Of a stretch of 64,000 nt of DNA, positions 1 to 13,900 are shown one piece after another. The notes under the pieces are model-generated. The model saw only the letters and a program-made list of their open reading frames with translations. It was not told where the DNA came from and did not search any database. The DNA is taken from NCBI GenBank assembly GCA_036435485.1, contig CM071598.1, forward strand, positions 121,460,148 to 121,524,147, in the 5' to 3' direction. Position 1 is the stretch's first letter; each line of letters opens with the position of its first letter. A program made the translations under genes and the position numbers. The stretch comes from Saposhnikovia divaricata. Taxonomy: Eukaryota > Streptophyta > Magnoliopsida > Apiales > Apiaceae.

Positions 1-970
1 TCGATCGTCAAAGAAATCATTCAAAAAAATTATTTAGTGAATCTGGATCGTGCATCGTAATAGGAAGTAGCACTTTCACTACGTTTTTGTTAAAATCTCG
101 TACAAACCGACCTTTTTATTTTTTGATTATTTTTTCCCAGATCTAAATTGAGTGTTTATTAACTTTCGTACGGTACGATCGCCGAAGAAATCATTCAAAA
201 AAATTATTCAGTGAATCTGGATCGTGCCCCGTTATAGGAAGTAGCACTTTTACTACGTTTTTGTTAAAATCTCGTACAACCAGACCTTTTTATTTTTTGA
301 TTATTTTTTACCAACACTAAAATGAGTATTTATTAACTTTCGTACGGTTCGATCGTCAAAGAAATCATTCAAAAAAAATTATTCAGTGAATCTGGATCGT
401 GCCTCGTTAAAGGAAGTAGCACTTTTACTACGTTTTTGTTAAAATCTCGTAAAACCCGACCTTTTTATTTTTTGATTATTTTTTACCAACACTAAAATGA
501 GTGTTTATGAACTTTCGTACGGTTCTATCGTTGAAGAAATCATTCAAAAAAATTATTCAATGAATCTGGATCGTGCATCGTAATAGGAAGTAGCACTTTT
601 ACTATGTTTTTGTTAAAATCTCGTACAACCCGAACTTTTTATTTTTTGATTATTTTTTACCAACACTAAAATGAGTGTTTATTAACTTTCGTACGGTTCG
701 ATCGTCAAAGAAATCATTCAAAAAAATTATTTACTGAATCTGGATAGTGCATCGTTATAGGAAGTAGCACTTTTACTACGTTTTTGTTAAAATCTCGAAC
801 AACCCGACCTTTTTATTTTTTGATTATTTTTTCCCAATACTAAAATGAGTGTTTATTAACTTTCGTACAGTTCGATCGTCGAAGAAATCATTCAAAAAAA
901 TTATTCCGTGAATCTGGATCTTCACCGTTATAGGAAGTAGCACTTTTACTACGTTTTTGTTAAAATCTCG
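1..970 (+). repeat. Satellite block duplicated 6,447 bp downstream (left copy)
   Basis: These five to six monomers reappear at about 6,448-7,417. The rare variant GGATCTTCACCGTTATAGG at about 917 recurs exactly 6,447 bp later at about 7,364, and the order of diagnostic variants is the same in both blocks (CCCAGATCTAAATTG, then a GTATTTATT variant, then GTTTATGAAC, then a TACTGAATCTGGATAGTG monomer). The two copies bracket the 1,569-bp HOR domain. The match is lost a little past 970 and 7,417. Confidence 0.85.
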
Positions 971-3900
971 AACAACCCGAACTTTTTATTTTTTGATTAT
1001 TTTTTCCCAATACTAAAATGAGTGTTTATTAACTTTCGTACAGTTCGATCGTCGAAGAAATCATTCAAAAAAATTATTCATTGAATCTGGATCGTGCCCC
1101 GTTATAGGAAGTAGCACTTTTACCACGTTGTTGTTAAAATCTCGTACAACCCGATCTTTTTATTTTTTGATTATTTTTTCCCAACTCTAAATTGAGTGTT
1201 TATTAACTTTCGTACGGTTCGATCGTTGAAGAAATCATTCAAAATTTTTTTTCAGTGAATCTGGATCGTGCCTCGTTATAGAAAGTAGCACTTTTACTAC
1301 GTTTTTGTTAAAATCTCGTACAGCCAGACCTTTTTATTTTTTCATTATTTTTTACCAACACTAAAAGGAGTGTTTATTAACTTTCGTACGGTTCAATCGT
1401 CAAAGAAATCATTCAAAAAAATTATTTAGTGAATCTGGATCGTGCATCTTAATAGGAAGTAGCACTTTCACTACGTTTTTGCTAAAATCTCGTACAAACC
1501 GACCTTTTTATTTTTTGATTATTTTTTCCTAGCTCTAAATTGAGTGTCTATTAACTTTCGTACGGTACAATCGTCGAAGAAATCATTCAAAAAAAATTAT
1601 TCAGTGATTCTGGATCGTGCCTCGTTAAAGGAAGTAGCACTTTTACTACGTTTTTGTTAAAATCTCGTACAACCCGACCTTTTTATTTTTTGATTATTTT
1701 TTACCAACACTAAAATGAGTGTTTATTAACTTTCGTATGGTTCGATCGTCAAAGAAATCATTCAAAAAAATTATTTATTGAATCTGGATCGTGCATCGTA
1801 ATAGAAAGTAGCACTTTGACAAAGTTTTTGTTAAAAATCTCGTACAACCCGACCTTTTTATTTTTTGATTATTTTTTCCCAACACTAAATTGAGTGTTTA
1901 TTAACTTTCGTTCAGTTCAATCGTCGAAGAAATCATTCAAAAAAATTATTCAGTGAAACTGGATCGTGCCTCGTTATAGGAAGTAGCACTTTTACTACGT
2001 TTTTGTTAAAATCTTGTACAACCAGACCTTTTTATTTTTTGATTATTTTTTATCAACACTAAAATGAGTGTTTATTAACTTTCGTACGGTACGATCGTCA
2101 AAGAAATCATTCAAAAAAATTATTTAGTGAATCTGGATCGTGCCTCGTAAAAGGAAGTAACACTTTTACTACGTTTTTGTTAAAAATCTCATACAACCCG
2201 ACCTTTTTATTTTTTGATTATTTTTTCCTAAAACTAAATTCAGTGTTTATTAACTTTCGTACAGTTCAATCGTCGAAGAAATCATTCAAAAAAATTATTC
2301 AGTGAATCTGGATCGTGCCTCGTTAAAGGAAGTAGCACTTTTACCACGTTTTTGTTAAAATCTCGTACAACCCGACCTTTTTATTTTTTGATTATTTTTT
2401 ACCAACACTAAAATGAGTGTTTATTAACTTTCGTACGGTTCGATCGTCAAAGAAATCATTCAAAAAAATTATTTACTGAATCTGGATAGTGCATCGTTAT
2501 AGGAAGTAGAACTTTTACTACGTTTTTGTTAAAATCTCGAACAACCCGACCTTTTTATTTTTTGATTATTTTTTCCCAATACTAAAATGAGTGTTTATTA
2601 ACTTTCGTACAATTCGATCGTCGAAGAAATCATTCAAAAAAATTATTCATTGAATCTGGATCGTGCCCCGTTATAGGAAGTAGCACTTTTACCACGTTGT
2701 TGTTAAAATCTCGTACAACCCGATCTTTTTATTTTTTTATTATTTTTTCCCAACTCTAAATTGAGTGTTTATTAACTTTCATACGGTTCGATCGTTGAAG
2801 AAATCATTCAAATTTTTTTTTCAGTGAATCTGGATCGTGCCTTGTTATAGAAAGTAGCACTTTTACTACGTTTTTGTTAAAATCTCGTACAGCCAGACCT
2901 TTTTATTTTTTGATTATTTTTTACCAACACTAAAAGGAGTGTTTATTAACTTTCGTACGGTTCAATCGTCAAAGAAATCATTCAAAAAAATTATTTAGTG
3001 AATCTGGATCGTGCATCGTAATAGGAAGTAGCACTTTCACTACGTTTTTGCTAAAATCTCGTACAAACCGACCTTTTTATTTTTTGATTATTTTTTCCTA
3101 GCTCTAAATTGAGTGTCTATTAACTTTCGTACGGTACAATCGTCGAAGAAATCATTCAAAAAAAATTATTCAGTGATTCTGGATCGTGCCTCGTTAAAGG
3201 AAGTAGCACTTTTACTACGTTTTTGTTAAAATCTCGTACAACCCGACCTTTTTATTTTTTGATTATTTTTTACCAACACTAAAATGAGTGTTTATTAACT
3301 TTCGTATGGTTCGATCGTCAAAGAAATCATTCAAAAAAATTCTTTATTGAATCTGGATCGTGCATCGTAATAGAAAGTAGCACTTTGACAAAGTTTTTGT
3401 TAAAAATCTCGTACAACCCGACCTTTTTATTTTTTGATTATTTTTTCCCAACACTAAATTGAGTGTTTATTAACTTTCGTTCAGTTCAATCGTCGAAGAA
3501 ATCATTCAAAAAAATTATTCAGTGAAACTGGATCGTGCCTCGTTATAGGAAGTAGCACTTTTACTACGTTTTTGTTAAAATCTTGTACAACCAGACCTTT
3601 TTATTTTTTGATTATTTTTTATCAACACTAAAATGAGTGTTTATTAACTTTCGTACGGTACGATCGTCAAAGAAATCATTCAAAAAAATTATTTAGTGAA
3701 TCTGGATCGTGCCTCGTAAAAGGAAGTAACACTTTTACTACGTTTTTGTTAAAAATCTCATACAACCCGACCTTTTTATTTTTTGATTATTTTTTCCTAA
3801 AACTAAATTCAGTGTTTATTAACTTTCGTACAGTTCAATCGTCGAAGAAATCATTCAAAAAAATTATTCAGTGAATCTGGATCGTGCCTCGTTAAAGGAA

Positions 3901-6430
3901 GTAGCACTTTTACCACGTTTTTCTTAAAATCTCGTACAACCCGACCTTTTTATTTTTTGATTATTTTTTACCAACACTAAAATGAGTGTTTATTAACTTT
4001 CGTACGGTTCGATCGTCAAAGAAATCATTCAAAAAAATTATTTACTGAATCTGGATAGTGCATCGTTATAGGAAGTAGAACTTTTACTACGTTTTTGTTA
4101 AAATCTCGAACAACCCGACCTTTTTATTTTTTGATTATTTTTTCCCAATACTAAAATGAGTGTTTATTAACTTTCGTACAATTCGATCGTCGAAGAAATC
4201 ATTCAAAAAAATTATTCATTGAATCTGGATCGTGCCCCGTTATAGGAAGTAGCACTTTTACCACGTTGTTGTTAAAATCTCGTACAACCCGATCTTTTTA
4301 TTTTTTTATTATTTTTTCCCAACTCTAAATTGAGTGTTTATTAACTTTCATACGGTTCGATCGTTGAAGAAATCATTCAAATTTTTTTTTCAGTGAATCT
4401 GGATCGTGCCTTGTTATAGAAAGTAGCACTTTTACTACGTTTTTGTTAAAATCTCGTACAGCCAGACCTTTTTATTTTTTGATTATTTTTTACCAACACT
4501 AAAAGGAGTGTTTATTAACTTTCGTACGGTTCAATCGTCAAAGAAATCATTCAAAAAAATTATTTAGTGAATCTGGATCGTGCATCGTAATAGGAAGTAG
4601 CACTTTCACTACGTTTTTGCTAAAATCTCGTACAAACCGACCTTTTTATTTTTTGATTATTTTTTCCTAGCTCTAAATTGAGTGTCTATTAACTTTCGTA
4701 CGGTACAATCGTCGAAGAAATCATTCAAAAAAAATTATTCAGTGATTCTGGATCGTGCCTCGTTAAAGGAAGTAGCACTTTTACTACGTTTTTGTTAAAA
4801 TCTCGTACAACCCGACCTTTTTATTTTTTGATTATTTTTTACCAACACTAAAATGAGTGTTTATTAACTTTCGTATGGTTCGATCGTCAAAGAAATCATT
4901 CAAAAAAATTATTTATTGAATCTGGATCGTGCATCGTAATAGAAAGTAGCACTTTGACAAAGTTTTTGTTAAAAATCTCGTACAACCCGACCTTTTTATT
5001 TTTTGATTATTTTTTCCCAACACTAAATTGAGTGTTTATTAACTTTCGTTCAGTTCAATCGTCGAAGAAATCATTCAAAAAAATTATTCAGTGAAACTGG
5101 ATCGTGCCTCGTTATAGGAAGTAGCACTTTTACTACGTTTTTGTTAAAATCTTGTACAACCAGACCTTTTTATTTTTTGATTATTTTTTATCAACACTAA
5201 AATGAGTGTTTATTAACTTTCGTACGGTACGATCGTCAAAGAAATCATTCAAAAAAATTATTTAGTGAATCTGGATCGTGCCTCGTAAAAGGAAGTAACA
5301 CTTTTACTACGTTTTTGTTAAAAATCTCATACAACCCGACCTTTTTATTTTTTGATTATTTTTTCCTAAAACTAAATTCAGTGTTTATTAACTTTCGTAC
5401 AGTTCAATCGTCGAAGAAATCATTCAAAAAAATTATTCAGTGAATCTGGATCGTGCCTCGTTAAATGAAGTAGCACTTTTACCACGTTTTTGTTAAAATC
5501 TCGTACAACCCGACCTTTTTATTTTTGATTATTTTTTACCAACACTAAAATGAGTGTTTATTAACTTTCGTACGGTTCGATCGTCAAAGAAATCATTCAA
5601 AAAAATTATTTACTGAATCTGGATAGTGCATCGTTATAGGAAGTAGAACTTTTACTACGTTTTTGTTAAAATCTCGAACAACCCGACCTTTTTATTTTTT
5701 GATTATTTTTTCCCAATACTAAAATGAGTGTTTATTAACTTTCGTACAATTCGATCGTCGAAGAAATCATTCAAAAAAATTATTCATTGAATCTGGATCG
5801 TGCCCCGTTATAGGAAGTAGCACTTTTACCACGTTGTTGTTAAAATCTCGTACAACCCGATCTTTTTATTTTTTTATTATTTTTTCCCAACTCTAAATTG
5901 AGTGTTTATTAACTTTCATACGGTTCGATCGTTGAAGAAATCATTCAAAATTTTTTTTCAGTGAATCTGGATCGTGCCTCGTTATAGAAAGTAGCACTTT
6001 TACTACGTTTTTGTTAAAATCTCGTACAGCCAGACCTTTTTATTTTTTAATTATTTTTTACCAACACTAAAAAGAGTGTTTATTAACTTTCGTACGGTTC
6101 AATCGTCAAAGAAATCATTCAAAAAAATTATTTAGTGAATCTGGATCGTGCATCGTAATAGGAAGTAGCACTTTCACTACATTTTTGCTAAAATCTCGTA
6201 CAAACCGACCTTTTTATTTTTTGATTATTTTTTCCTAGCTCTAAATTGAGTGTTTATTAACTTTCGTACGGTACAACCGTCGAAGAAATCATTCAAAAAA
6301 AATTATTCAGTGATTCTGGATCGTGCCTCGTTAAAGGAAGTAGCACTTTTACTACGTTTTTATTAAAGTCTCGTACAACCCGACCTTTTTATTTTTTGAT
6401 TATTTTTTACCAACACTAAAATGAGTGTTT
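970..6430 (+). repeat. HOR domain A: 9-monomer unit of 1,569 bp, about 3.5 copies
   Basis: The diagnostic variant AGCACTTTCACTAC followed by GCTAAAATC lies at 1,461, 3,030, 4,599 and 6,167, giving spacings of 1,569, 1,569 and 1,568 bp (nine monomers of 174.3 bp). Other diagnostics keep the same spacing: AAACTGGATCG, CACTTTGACAAAG, CATACAACCCGACC, and a monomer in which the A7 tract has become an A-then-T run. Copies are close to identical, which points to recent amplification. Confidence 0.92.
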
Positions 6431-6447
6431 ATTAACTTTCGTACGGT

Positions 6448-7417
6448 TCGATCATCAAAGAAATCATTCAAAAAAATTATTTAGTGAATCTGGATCGTGC
6501 ATCGTAATAGGAAGTAGCACTTTCACTACGTTTTTGTTAAAATCTCGTACAAACCGACCTTTTTATTTTTTGATTATTTTTTCCCAGATCTAAATTGAGT
6601 GTTTATTAACTTTCGTACGGTACGATCGCCGAAGAAATCATTCAAAAAAATTATTCAGTGAATCTGGATCGTGCCCCGTTATAGGAAGTAGCACTTTTAC
6701 TACGTTTTTGTTAAAATCTCGTACAACCAGACCTTTTTATTTTTTGATTATTTTTTACCAACACTAAAATGAGTATTTATTAACTTTCGTACGGTTCGAT
6801 CGTCAAAGAAATCATTCAAAAAAAATTATTCAGTGAATCTGGATCGTGCCTCGTTAAAGGAAGTAGCACTTTTACTACGTTTTTGTTAAAATCTCGTACA
6901 ACCCGACCTTTTTATTTTTTGATTATTTTTTACCAACACTAAAATGAGTGTTTATGAACTTTCGTACGGTTCTATCCTTGAAGAAATCATTCAAAAAAAT
7001 TATTCAGTGAATCTGGATCGTGCATCGTAATAGGAAGTAGCACTTTTACTATGTTTTTGTTAAAATCTCGTACAACCCGACCTTTTTATTTTTTGATTAT
7101 TTTTTACCAACACTAAAATGAGTGTTTATTAACTTTCGTACGGTTCGATCGTCAAAGAAATCATTCAAAAAAATTATTTACTGAATCTGGATAGTGCATC
7201 GTTATAGGAAGTAGCACTTTTACTACGTTTTTGTTAAAATCTCGAACAACCCGACCTTTTTATTTTTTGATTATTTTTTCCCAATACTAAAATGAGTGTT
7301 TATTAACTTTCGTACAGTTCGATCGTCGAAGAAATCATTCAAAAAAATTATTCCGTGAATCTGGATCTTCACCGTTATAGGAAGTAGCACTTTTACTACG
7401 TTTTTGTTAAAATCTCG
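6448..7417 (+). repeat. Satellite block duplicated (right copy of 1-970)
   Basis: This is the second copy of the first 970 bases, with an offset of 6,447 bp (37 monomers). Small differences exist, for example GTTCTATCCTTG here against GTTCTATCGTTG in the left copy, so the copies have diverged slightly. Downstream of about 7,417 the monomer order changes and domain B begins. Confidence 0.85.
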
Positions 7418-7479
7418 TACAACCCGACCTTTTTATTTTTTGATTATCTTTTACCAACACTAAAATGAGTGTTTATTAA

Positions 7480-10400
7480 CTTTCGTATGGTTCGATCGTC
7501 AAAGAAATCATTCAAAAAAATTATTTACTGAATCTGGATAGTGCATCGTTATAGGAAGTAGAACTTTTACTACGTTTTTGTTAAAATCTCGAACAACCCG
7601 ACCTTTTTATTTTTTGATTATTTTTTCCCAATTCTAAAATGAGTGTTTATTAACTTTCGTACAGTTCGATCGTCGAAGAAATCATTCAAAAAAATTATTC
7701 AGTGAATCTGGATCTTGCCCCGTTATAGGAAGTAGCACTTTTACTACGTTGTTGTTAAAATCTCGTACAACCCGATCTTTTTATTTTTTGATTATTTTTT
7801 CCCAACTCTAAATTGAGTGTTTATTAACTTTCGTAAGGTTCGATCGTTGAAGAAATCATTCAAAAAAATTATTCAGTGAATCTGGATCGTGCCTCGTTAT
7901 AGAAAGTAGCACTTTTACTACGTTTTTGTAAAAATCTCGTACAACCAGACCTTTTTATTTTTTGATTATTTTTTACCAACACTAAAAAGAGTGTTTATTA
8001 ACTTTCGTACGGTTCGATCGTCAAAGAAATCATTCAAAAAAAATTATTCAGTGAATCTGGATCGTGCCTCGTTAAAGGAAGTAGCACTTTTACTACGTTT
8101 TTGTTAAAATCTCGTACAACCCGACCTTTTTATTTTTTGATTATTTTTTACCAACACTAAAATGAGTGTTTATTAACTTTCGTACGGTTCTATCGTCAAA
8201 GAAATCATTCAAAAAAATTATTTAGTGAATCTTGATCGTGCATCGTAATAGGAAGTAGCACTTTTACTACGTTTTTGTTAAAATCTCGTACAACCCGACC
8301 ATTTTATTTTTTGATTATTTTTTACCAACACTAAAATGAGTGTTTATTAACTTTCGTACGGTTCGATCGTCAAAGAAATCATTTAAAAAAATTATTTACT
8401 GAATCTGGATAGTGCATCGTTATAGGAAGTAGCACTTTTACTTCGTTTTTGTTAAAATCTCGAACAACCCGACCTTTTTATTTTTTGATTATTTTTTCCC
8501 AATACTAAAATGAGTGTTTATTAACTTTCGTACAGTTCGATCGTCGAAGAAATCATTCAAAAAAATTATTCCGTGAATCTGGATCTTGCTCCGTTATAGG
8601 AAGTAGCACTTTTACTACGTTTTTGTTAAAATCTCGTACAACCCGACCTTTTTATTTTTGATTATTTTTTACCTACACTAAAATGAGTGTTTATTAACTT
8701 TCGTACGGTTCGATCGTCAAAGAAATCATTCAAAAAATTATTTACTGAATCTGGATAGTGCATCGTTATAGGAAGTAGCACTTTTATTACGATTTTGTTA
8801 AAATCTCGAACAACCCGACCTTTTTATTTTTTGATTATTTTTCCCAATACTAAAATGAGTGTTTATTAACTTTCGTACAGTTCGATCGTCGAAGAAATCG
8901 TTCAAAAAAATTATTCAGTAAATCTGGAACTTGCCCCGTTATAGGAAGTAGCACTTTTACTACGTTGTTGTTAAAATCTCGTACAACCCGATCTTTTTAT
9001 TTTTTGATTATTTTTTCCCAACTCTAAATTGAGTGTTTATTAACTTTCGTATGGTTCGATAGTTGAAGAAATCATTCAAAAAAATTATTCAGTAAATCTG
9101 GATAGTGCCTCGTTATTGAAAGTATCACTTTTACTAAGTTTTTGTTAAAATATCGTATAACCAGACCTTTTTATTTTCTGATTATTTTTTACCAACACTA
9201 AAAAGAGTGTTTATTAACTTTCGTACGGTTCGATCGTCAAAGAAATCATTCAAAAAAATTATTTAGTGAATCTGGGTCGTGCATCGTAATAGGAAGTAGC
9301 ACTTTTACTACGTTTTTGCTAAAATCTCGTACAAACCGACCTTTTTATTTTTTGATTATTTTTTCCCAACTCTAAATTGAGTGTTTATTAACTTTTGTAC
9401 AGTACGATCGTCGAAGAAATCTTTCAAAAAAAATTATTCAGTGATTCTGGATCGTGCCTCGTTAAGGGAAGTAGCACTTGTACTACGTTTTTATTAAAGT
9501 CTCGTACAACCCGACCTTTTTATTTTTTGATTATTTTTTACCAACACTAAAATCAGTGTTTATTAACTTTCGTACGGTTCGATCGTCAAAGAAATCATTC
9601 AGAAAAATTATTTAGTGAATCTGGATCGTGCCTCGTTAAATGAAGTAGCACTTTTACTACGTTTTTGTTAAAATCTCGTACAACCAGACCTTTTTATTTT
9701 TTGATTATTTTTTACCAACACTAAAATGAGTGTTTATTGACTTTCGTACGGTTCGATCGTCAAAGAAATCATTCAAAAAAATTATTTAGTGAATCTGGAT
9801 CGTGCATCGTAATAGGAAGTAGCAATTTTACTACGTTTTTGTTAAAAATCTCGTACAACCCCACCTTTTTATTTTTTGATTATTTTTTCCTAACACTAAT
9901 TTGAGTGTTTATTAACTTTCGTTCAATTCATTCGTCGAAGAAATCATTCAAAAAAATTATTCAGTGAATCTGGATAGTGCATCGTTATAGGAAGTAGAAC
10001 TTTTACTACGTTTTTGTTAAAATCTCGAACAACCCGACCTTTTTATTTTTTGATTATTTTTTCCCAATTCTAAAATGAGTGTTTATTAACTTTCGTACAG
10101 TTCGATCGTCGAAGAAATCATTCAAAAAAATTATTCCGTGAATCTGGATCTTGCCCCGTTATAGGAAGTAGCACTTTTACTACGTTTTTGTTAAAATCTC
10201 TTACAACCCGACCTTTTTATTTTTGATTATTTTTTACCTACACTAAAATGAGTGTTTATTAACTTTCGTACGGTTCGATCGTCAAAGAAATCATTCAAAA
10301 AAATTATTTACTGAATCTGGATAGTGCATCGTTATAGGAAGTAGCACTTTTACTACGATTTTGTTAAAATCTCGAACAACCCAACCTTTTTATTTTTTGA

Positions 10401-13400
10401 TTATTTTTCCCAATACTAAAATGAGTGTTTATTAACTTTCGTACAGTTCGATCGTCGAAGAAATCGTTCAAAAAAATTATTCAGTAAATCTGGAACTTGC
10501 CCCGTTATAGGAAGTAGCACTTTTACTACGTTGTTGTTAAAATCTCGTACAACCCGATCTTTTTATTTTTTGATTATTTTTTCCCAACTCTAAATTGAGT
10601 GTTTATTAACTTTCGTATGGTTCGATCGTTGAAGAAATCATTCAAAAAAATTATTCAGTGAATCTGGATAGTGCCTCGTTATTGAAAGCATCACTTTTAC
10701 TAAGTTTTTGTTAAAATATCGTATAACCAGACCTTTTTATTTTTTGATTATTTTTTACCAACACTAAAAAGAGTGTTTATTAACTTTCGTACGGTTCGAT
10801 CGTCAAAGAAATCATTCAAAAAAATTATTTAGTGAATCCGGGTCGTACATCGTAATAGGAAGTAGCACTTTTACTACGTTTTTGCTAAAATCTCGTGCAA
10901 ACCGACCTTTTTATTTTTTGATTATTTTTTCCCAACTCTAAATTGAGTGTTTATTAACTTTTGTACGGTACGATCGTCGAAGAAATCATTCAAAAAAATT
11001 ATTCAGTGATTCTGGATCGTGCCTCGTCAAGGGAAGTAGCACTTGTACTACGTTTTTATTAAAGTCTCGTACAACCCGACCTTTTTATTTTTTGATTATT
11101 TTTTACCAACACTAAAATCAGTGTTTATTAACTTTCGTACGGTTCGATCGTCAAAGAAATCATTCAGAAAAATTATTTAGTGAATCTGGATCGTGCCTCG
11201 TTAAATGAAGTAGCACTTTTACTACGTTTTTGTTAAAATCTCGTACAACCAGACCTTTTTATTTTTTGATTATTTTTTACCAACACTAAAATGAGTGTTT
11301 ATTAACTTTCGTACGGTTCGATCGTCAAAGAAATCATTCAAAAAAATTATTTAGTGAATCTGGATCGTGCATCGTAATAGGAAGTAGCACTTTTACTACG
11401 TTTTTGTTAAAAATCTCGTACAAACCGACCTTTTTATTTTTTTGATTATTTTTTCCCAACACTAATTTGAGTGTTTATTAACTTTCGTTCAGTTCAATCG
11501 TCGAAGAAATCATTCAAAAAAATTATTCAGTGAATCTGGATAGTGCATCGTTATAGGAAGTAGAACTTTTACTACGTTTTTGTTAAAATCTCGAACAACC
11601 CGACCTTTTTATTTTTTGATTATTTTTTCCCAATTCTAAAATGAGTGTTTATTAACTTTCGTACATTTCGATCGTCGAAGAAATCATTCAAAAAAATTAT
11701 TCAGTGAATCTGGATCTTGCCCCGTTATAGGAAGTAGCACTTTTACTACGTTGTTGTTAAAATCTCGTACAACCCGATCTTTTTATTTTTTGATTATTTT
11801 TTCCCAACTCTAAATTGAGTGTTTATTAAATTTCGTACGGTTCGATCGTTGAAGAAATCATTCAAAAAAATTATTCAGTGAATCTGGATCGTGCCTCGTT
11901 ATAGAAAGTAGCACTTTTACTACGTTTTTGTAAAAATCTCGTACAACCAGACCTTTTTATTTTTTGATTATTTTTTACCAACACTAAAAAGAGTGTTTAT
12001 TAACTTTCGTACGGTTCGATCGTCAAAGAAATCATTCAAAAAAAATTATTCAGTAAATCTGGATCGTGCCTCGTTAAAGGAAGTAGCACTTTTACTACGT
12101 TTTTGTTAAAATCTCGTACAACCCGACCTTTTTATTTTTTGATTATTTTTTCCAACACTAAAATGAGTGTTTATTAACTTTCGTACGGTTCTATCGTCAA
12201 AGAAATCATTCAAAAAAATTATTTAGTGAATCTTGATCGTGCATCGTAATAGGAAGTAGCACTTTTACTACGTTTTTGTTAAAATCTCGTACAACCCGAC
12301 CATTTTATTTTTTGATTATTTTTTACCAATACTAAAATGAGTGTTTATTAACTTTCGTACGGTTCGATCGTCAAAGAAATCATTCAAAAAAATTATTTAC
12401 TGAATCTGGATAGTGCATCGTTATAGGAAGTAGCACTTTTACTACGTTTTTGTTAAAATCTCGAACAACCCGACCTTTTTTTTTGATTATTTTTTCCCAA
12501 TACTAAAATGAGTGTTTATTAACTTTCGTACAGTTCGATCGTCGAAGAAATCATTCAAAAAAATTATTCCGTGAATCTGGATCTTGCCCCGTTATAGGAA
12601 GTAGCACTTTTACTACGTTTTTGTTAAAATCTCGTACAACCCGACCTTTTTATTTTTGATTATTTTTTACCTACACTAAAATGAGTGTTTATTAACTTTC
12701 GTACGGTTCGATCGTCAAAGAAATCATTCAAAAAAATTATTTACTGAATCTGGATATTGCATCGTTATAGGAAGTAGCACTTTTACTACGATTTTGTTAA
12801 AATCTCGAACAACCCGACCTTTTTATTTTTTGATTATTTTTCCCAATACTAAAATGAGTGCTTATTAACTTTCGTACAGTTCGATCGTCGAAGAAATCAT
12901 TCAAAAGAATTATTCAGTAAATCTGGAACTTGCCCCGTTATAGGAAGTAGCACTTTTACTACGTTGTTGTTAAAATCTCGTACAACCCGATCTTTTTATT
13001 TTTTGAATATTTTTTCCCAACTCTAAATTGAGTGTTTATTAACTTTCGTATGGTTCGATCGTTGAAGAAATCATTCAAAAAAATTATTCAGTGAATCTGG
13101 ATAGTGCCTCGTTATTGAAAGTATCACTTTTACTAAGTTTTTGTTAAAATATCGTATAACCAGATCTTTTTATTTTTTGATTATTTTTTACCAACACTAA
13201 AAAGAGTGTTTATTAACTTTCGTACGGTTCGATCGTCAAAGAAATCATTCAAAAAAATTATTTAGTGAATCTGGATCGTGCATCGTAATAGGAAGTAGCA
13301 CTTTTACTACGTTTTTGCAAAAATCTCGTACAAACCGACCTTTTTATTTTTTGATTATTTTTTCCCAACTCTAAATTGAGTGTTTATTAACTTTTGTACG

Positions 13401-13900
13401 GTACGATCGTCGAAGAAATCATTCAAAAAAAATTATTCAGTGATTCTGGATCGTGCCTCGTTAAGGGAAGTAGCACTTGTACTACGTTTTTATTAAAGTC
13501 TCGTACAACCCGACCTTTTTATTTTTTGATTATTTTTTACCAACACTAAAATCAGTGTTTATTAACTTTCGTACGGTTCGATCGTCAAAGAAATCATTCA
13601 GAAAAATTATTTAGTGAATCTGGATCGTGCCTCGTTAAATGAAGTAGCACTTTTACTACGTTTTTGTTAAAATCTCGTACAACCAGACCTTTTTATTTTT
13701 TGATTATTTTTTACCAACACTAAAATGAGTATTTATTAACTTTCGTACGGTTCGATCGTCAAAGAAATCATTCAAAAAAATTATATACTGAATCTGGATC
13801 GTGCATCGTAATAGGAAGTAGCACTTTTACTACGTTTTTGTTAAAAATCTCGTACAACCCGACCTTTTTATTTTTTGATTATTTTTTCCCAACACTAATT
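7480..13900 (+). repeat. HOR domain B: composite of 1,565-bp and 2,434-bp units
   Basis: The diagnostic ACCTACACTA lies at 8,671, 10,236 and 12,669 (spacings 1,565 and 2,433 bp). CATTCAGAAAAATT lies near 9,601, 11,166 and 13,600 (1,565 and 2,434 bp). A GTAGAACTTTT monomer near 7,561 and 11,563 is 4,002 bp apart. The domain therefore reads as a roughly 4.0-kb, 23-monomer unit holding an internal 9-monomer duplication. Private markers include GTATCACTTTTACTAAG, GATCATTTTAT-like changes in the T tract, and TATTAAAGTCTCG. Confidence 0.85.

Noticed and set aside
1..970. Telomeric repeat or telomere-associated array
   Set aside because: No TTTAGGG-type runs were seen anywhere in the window.
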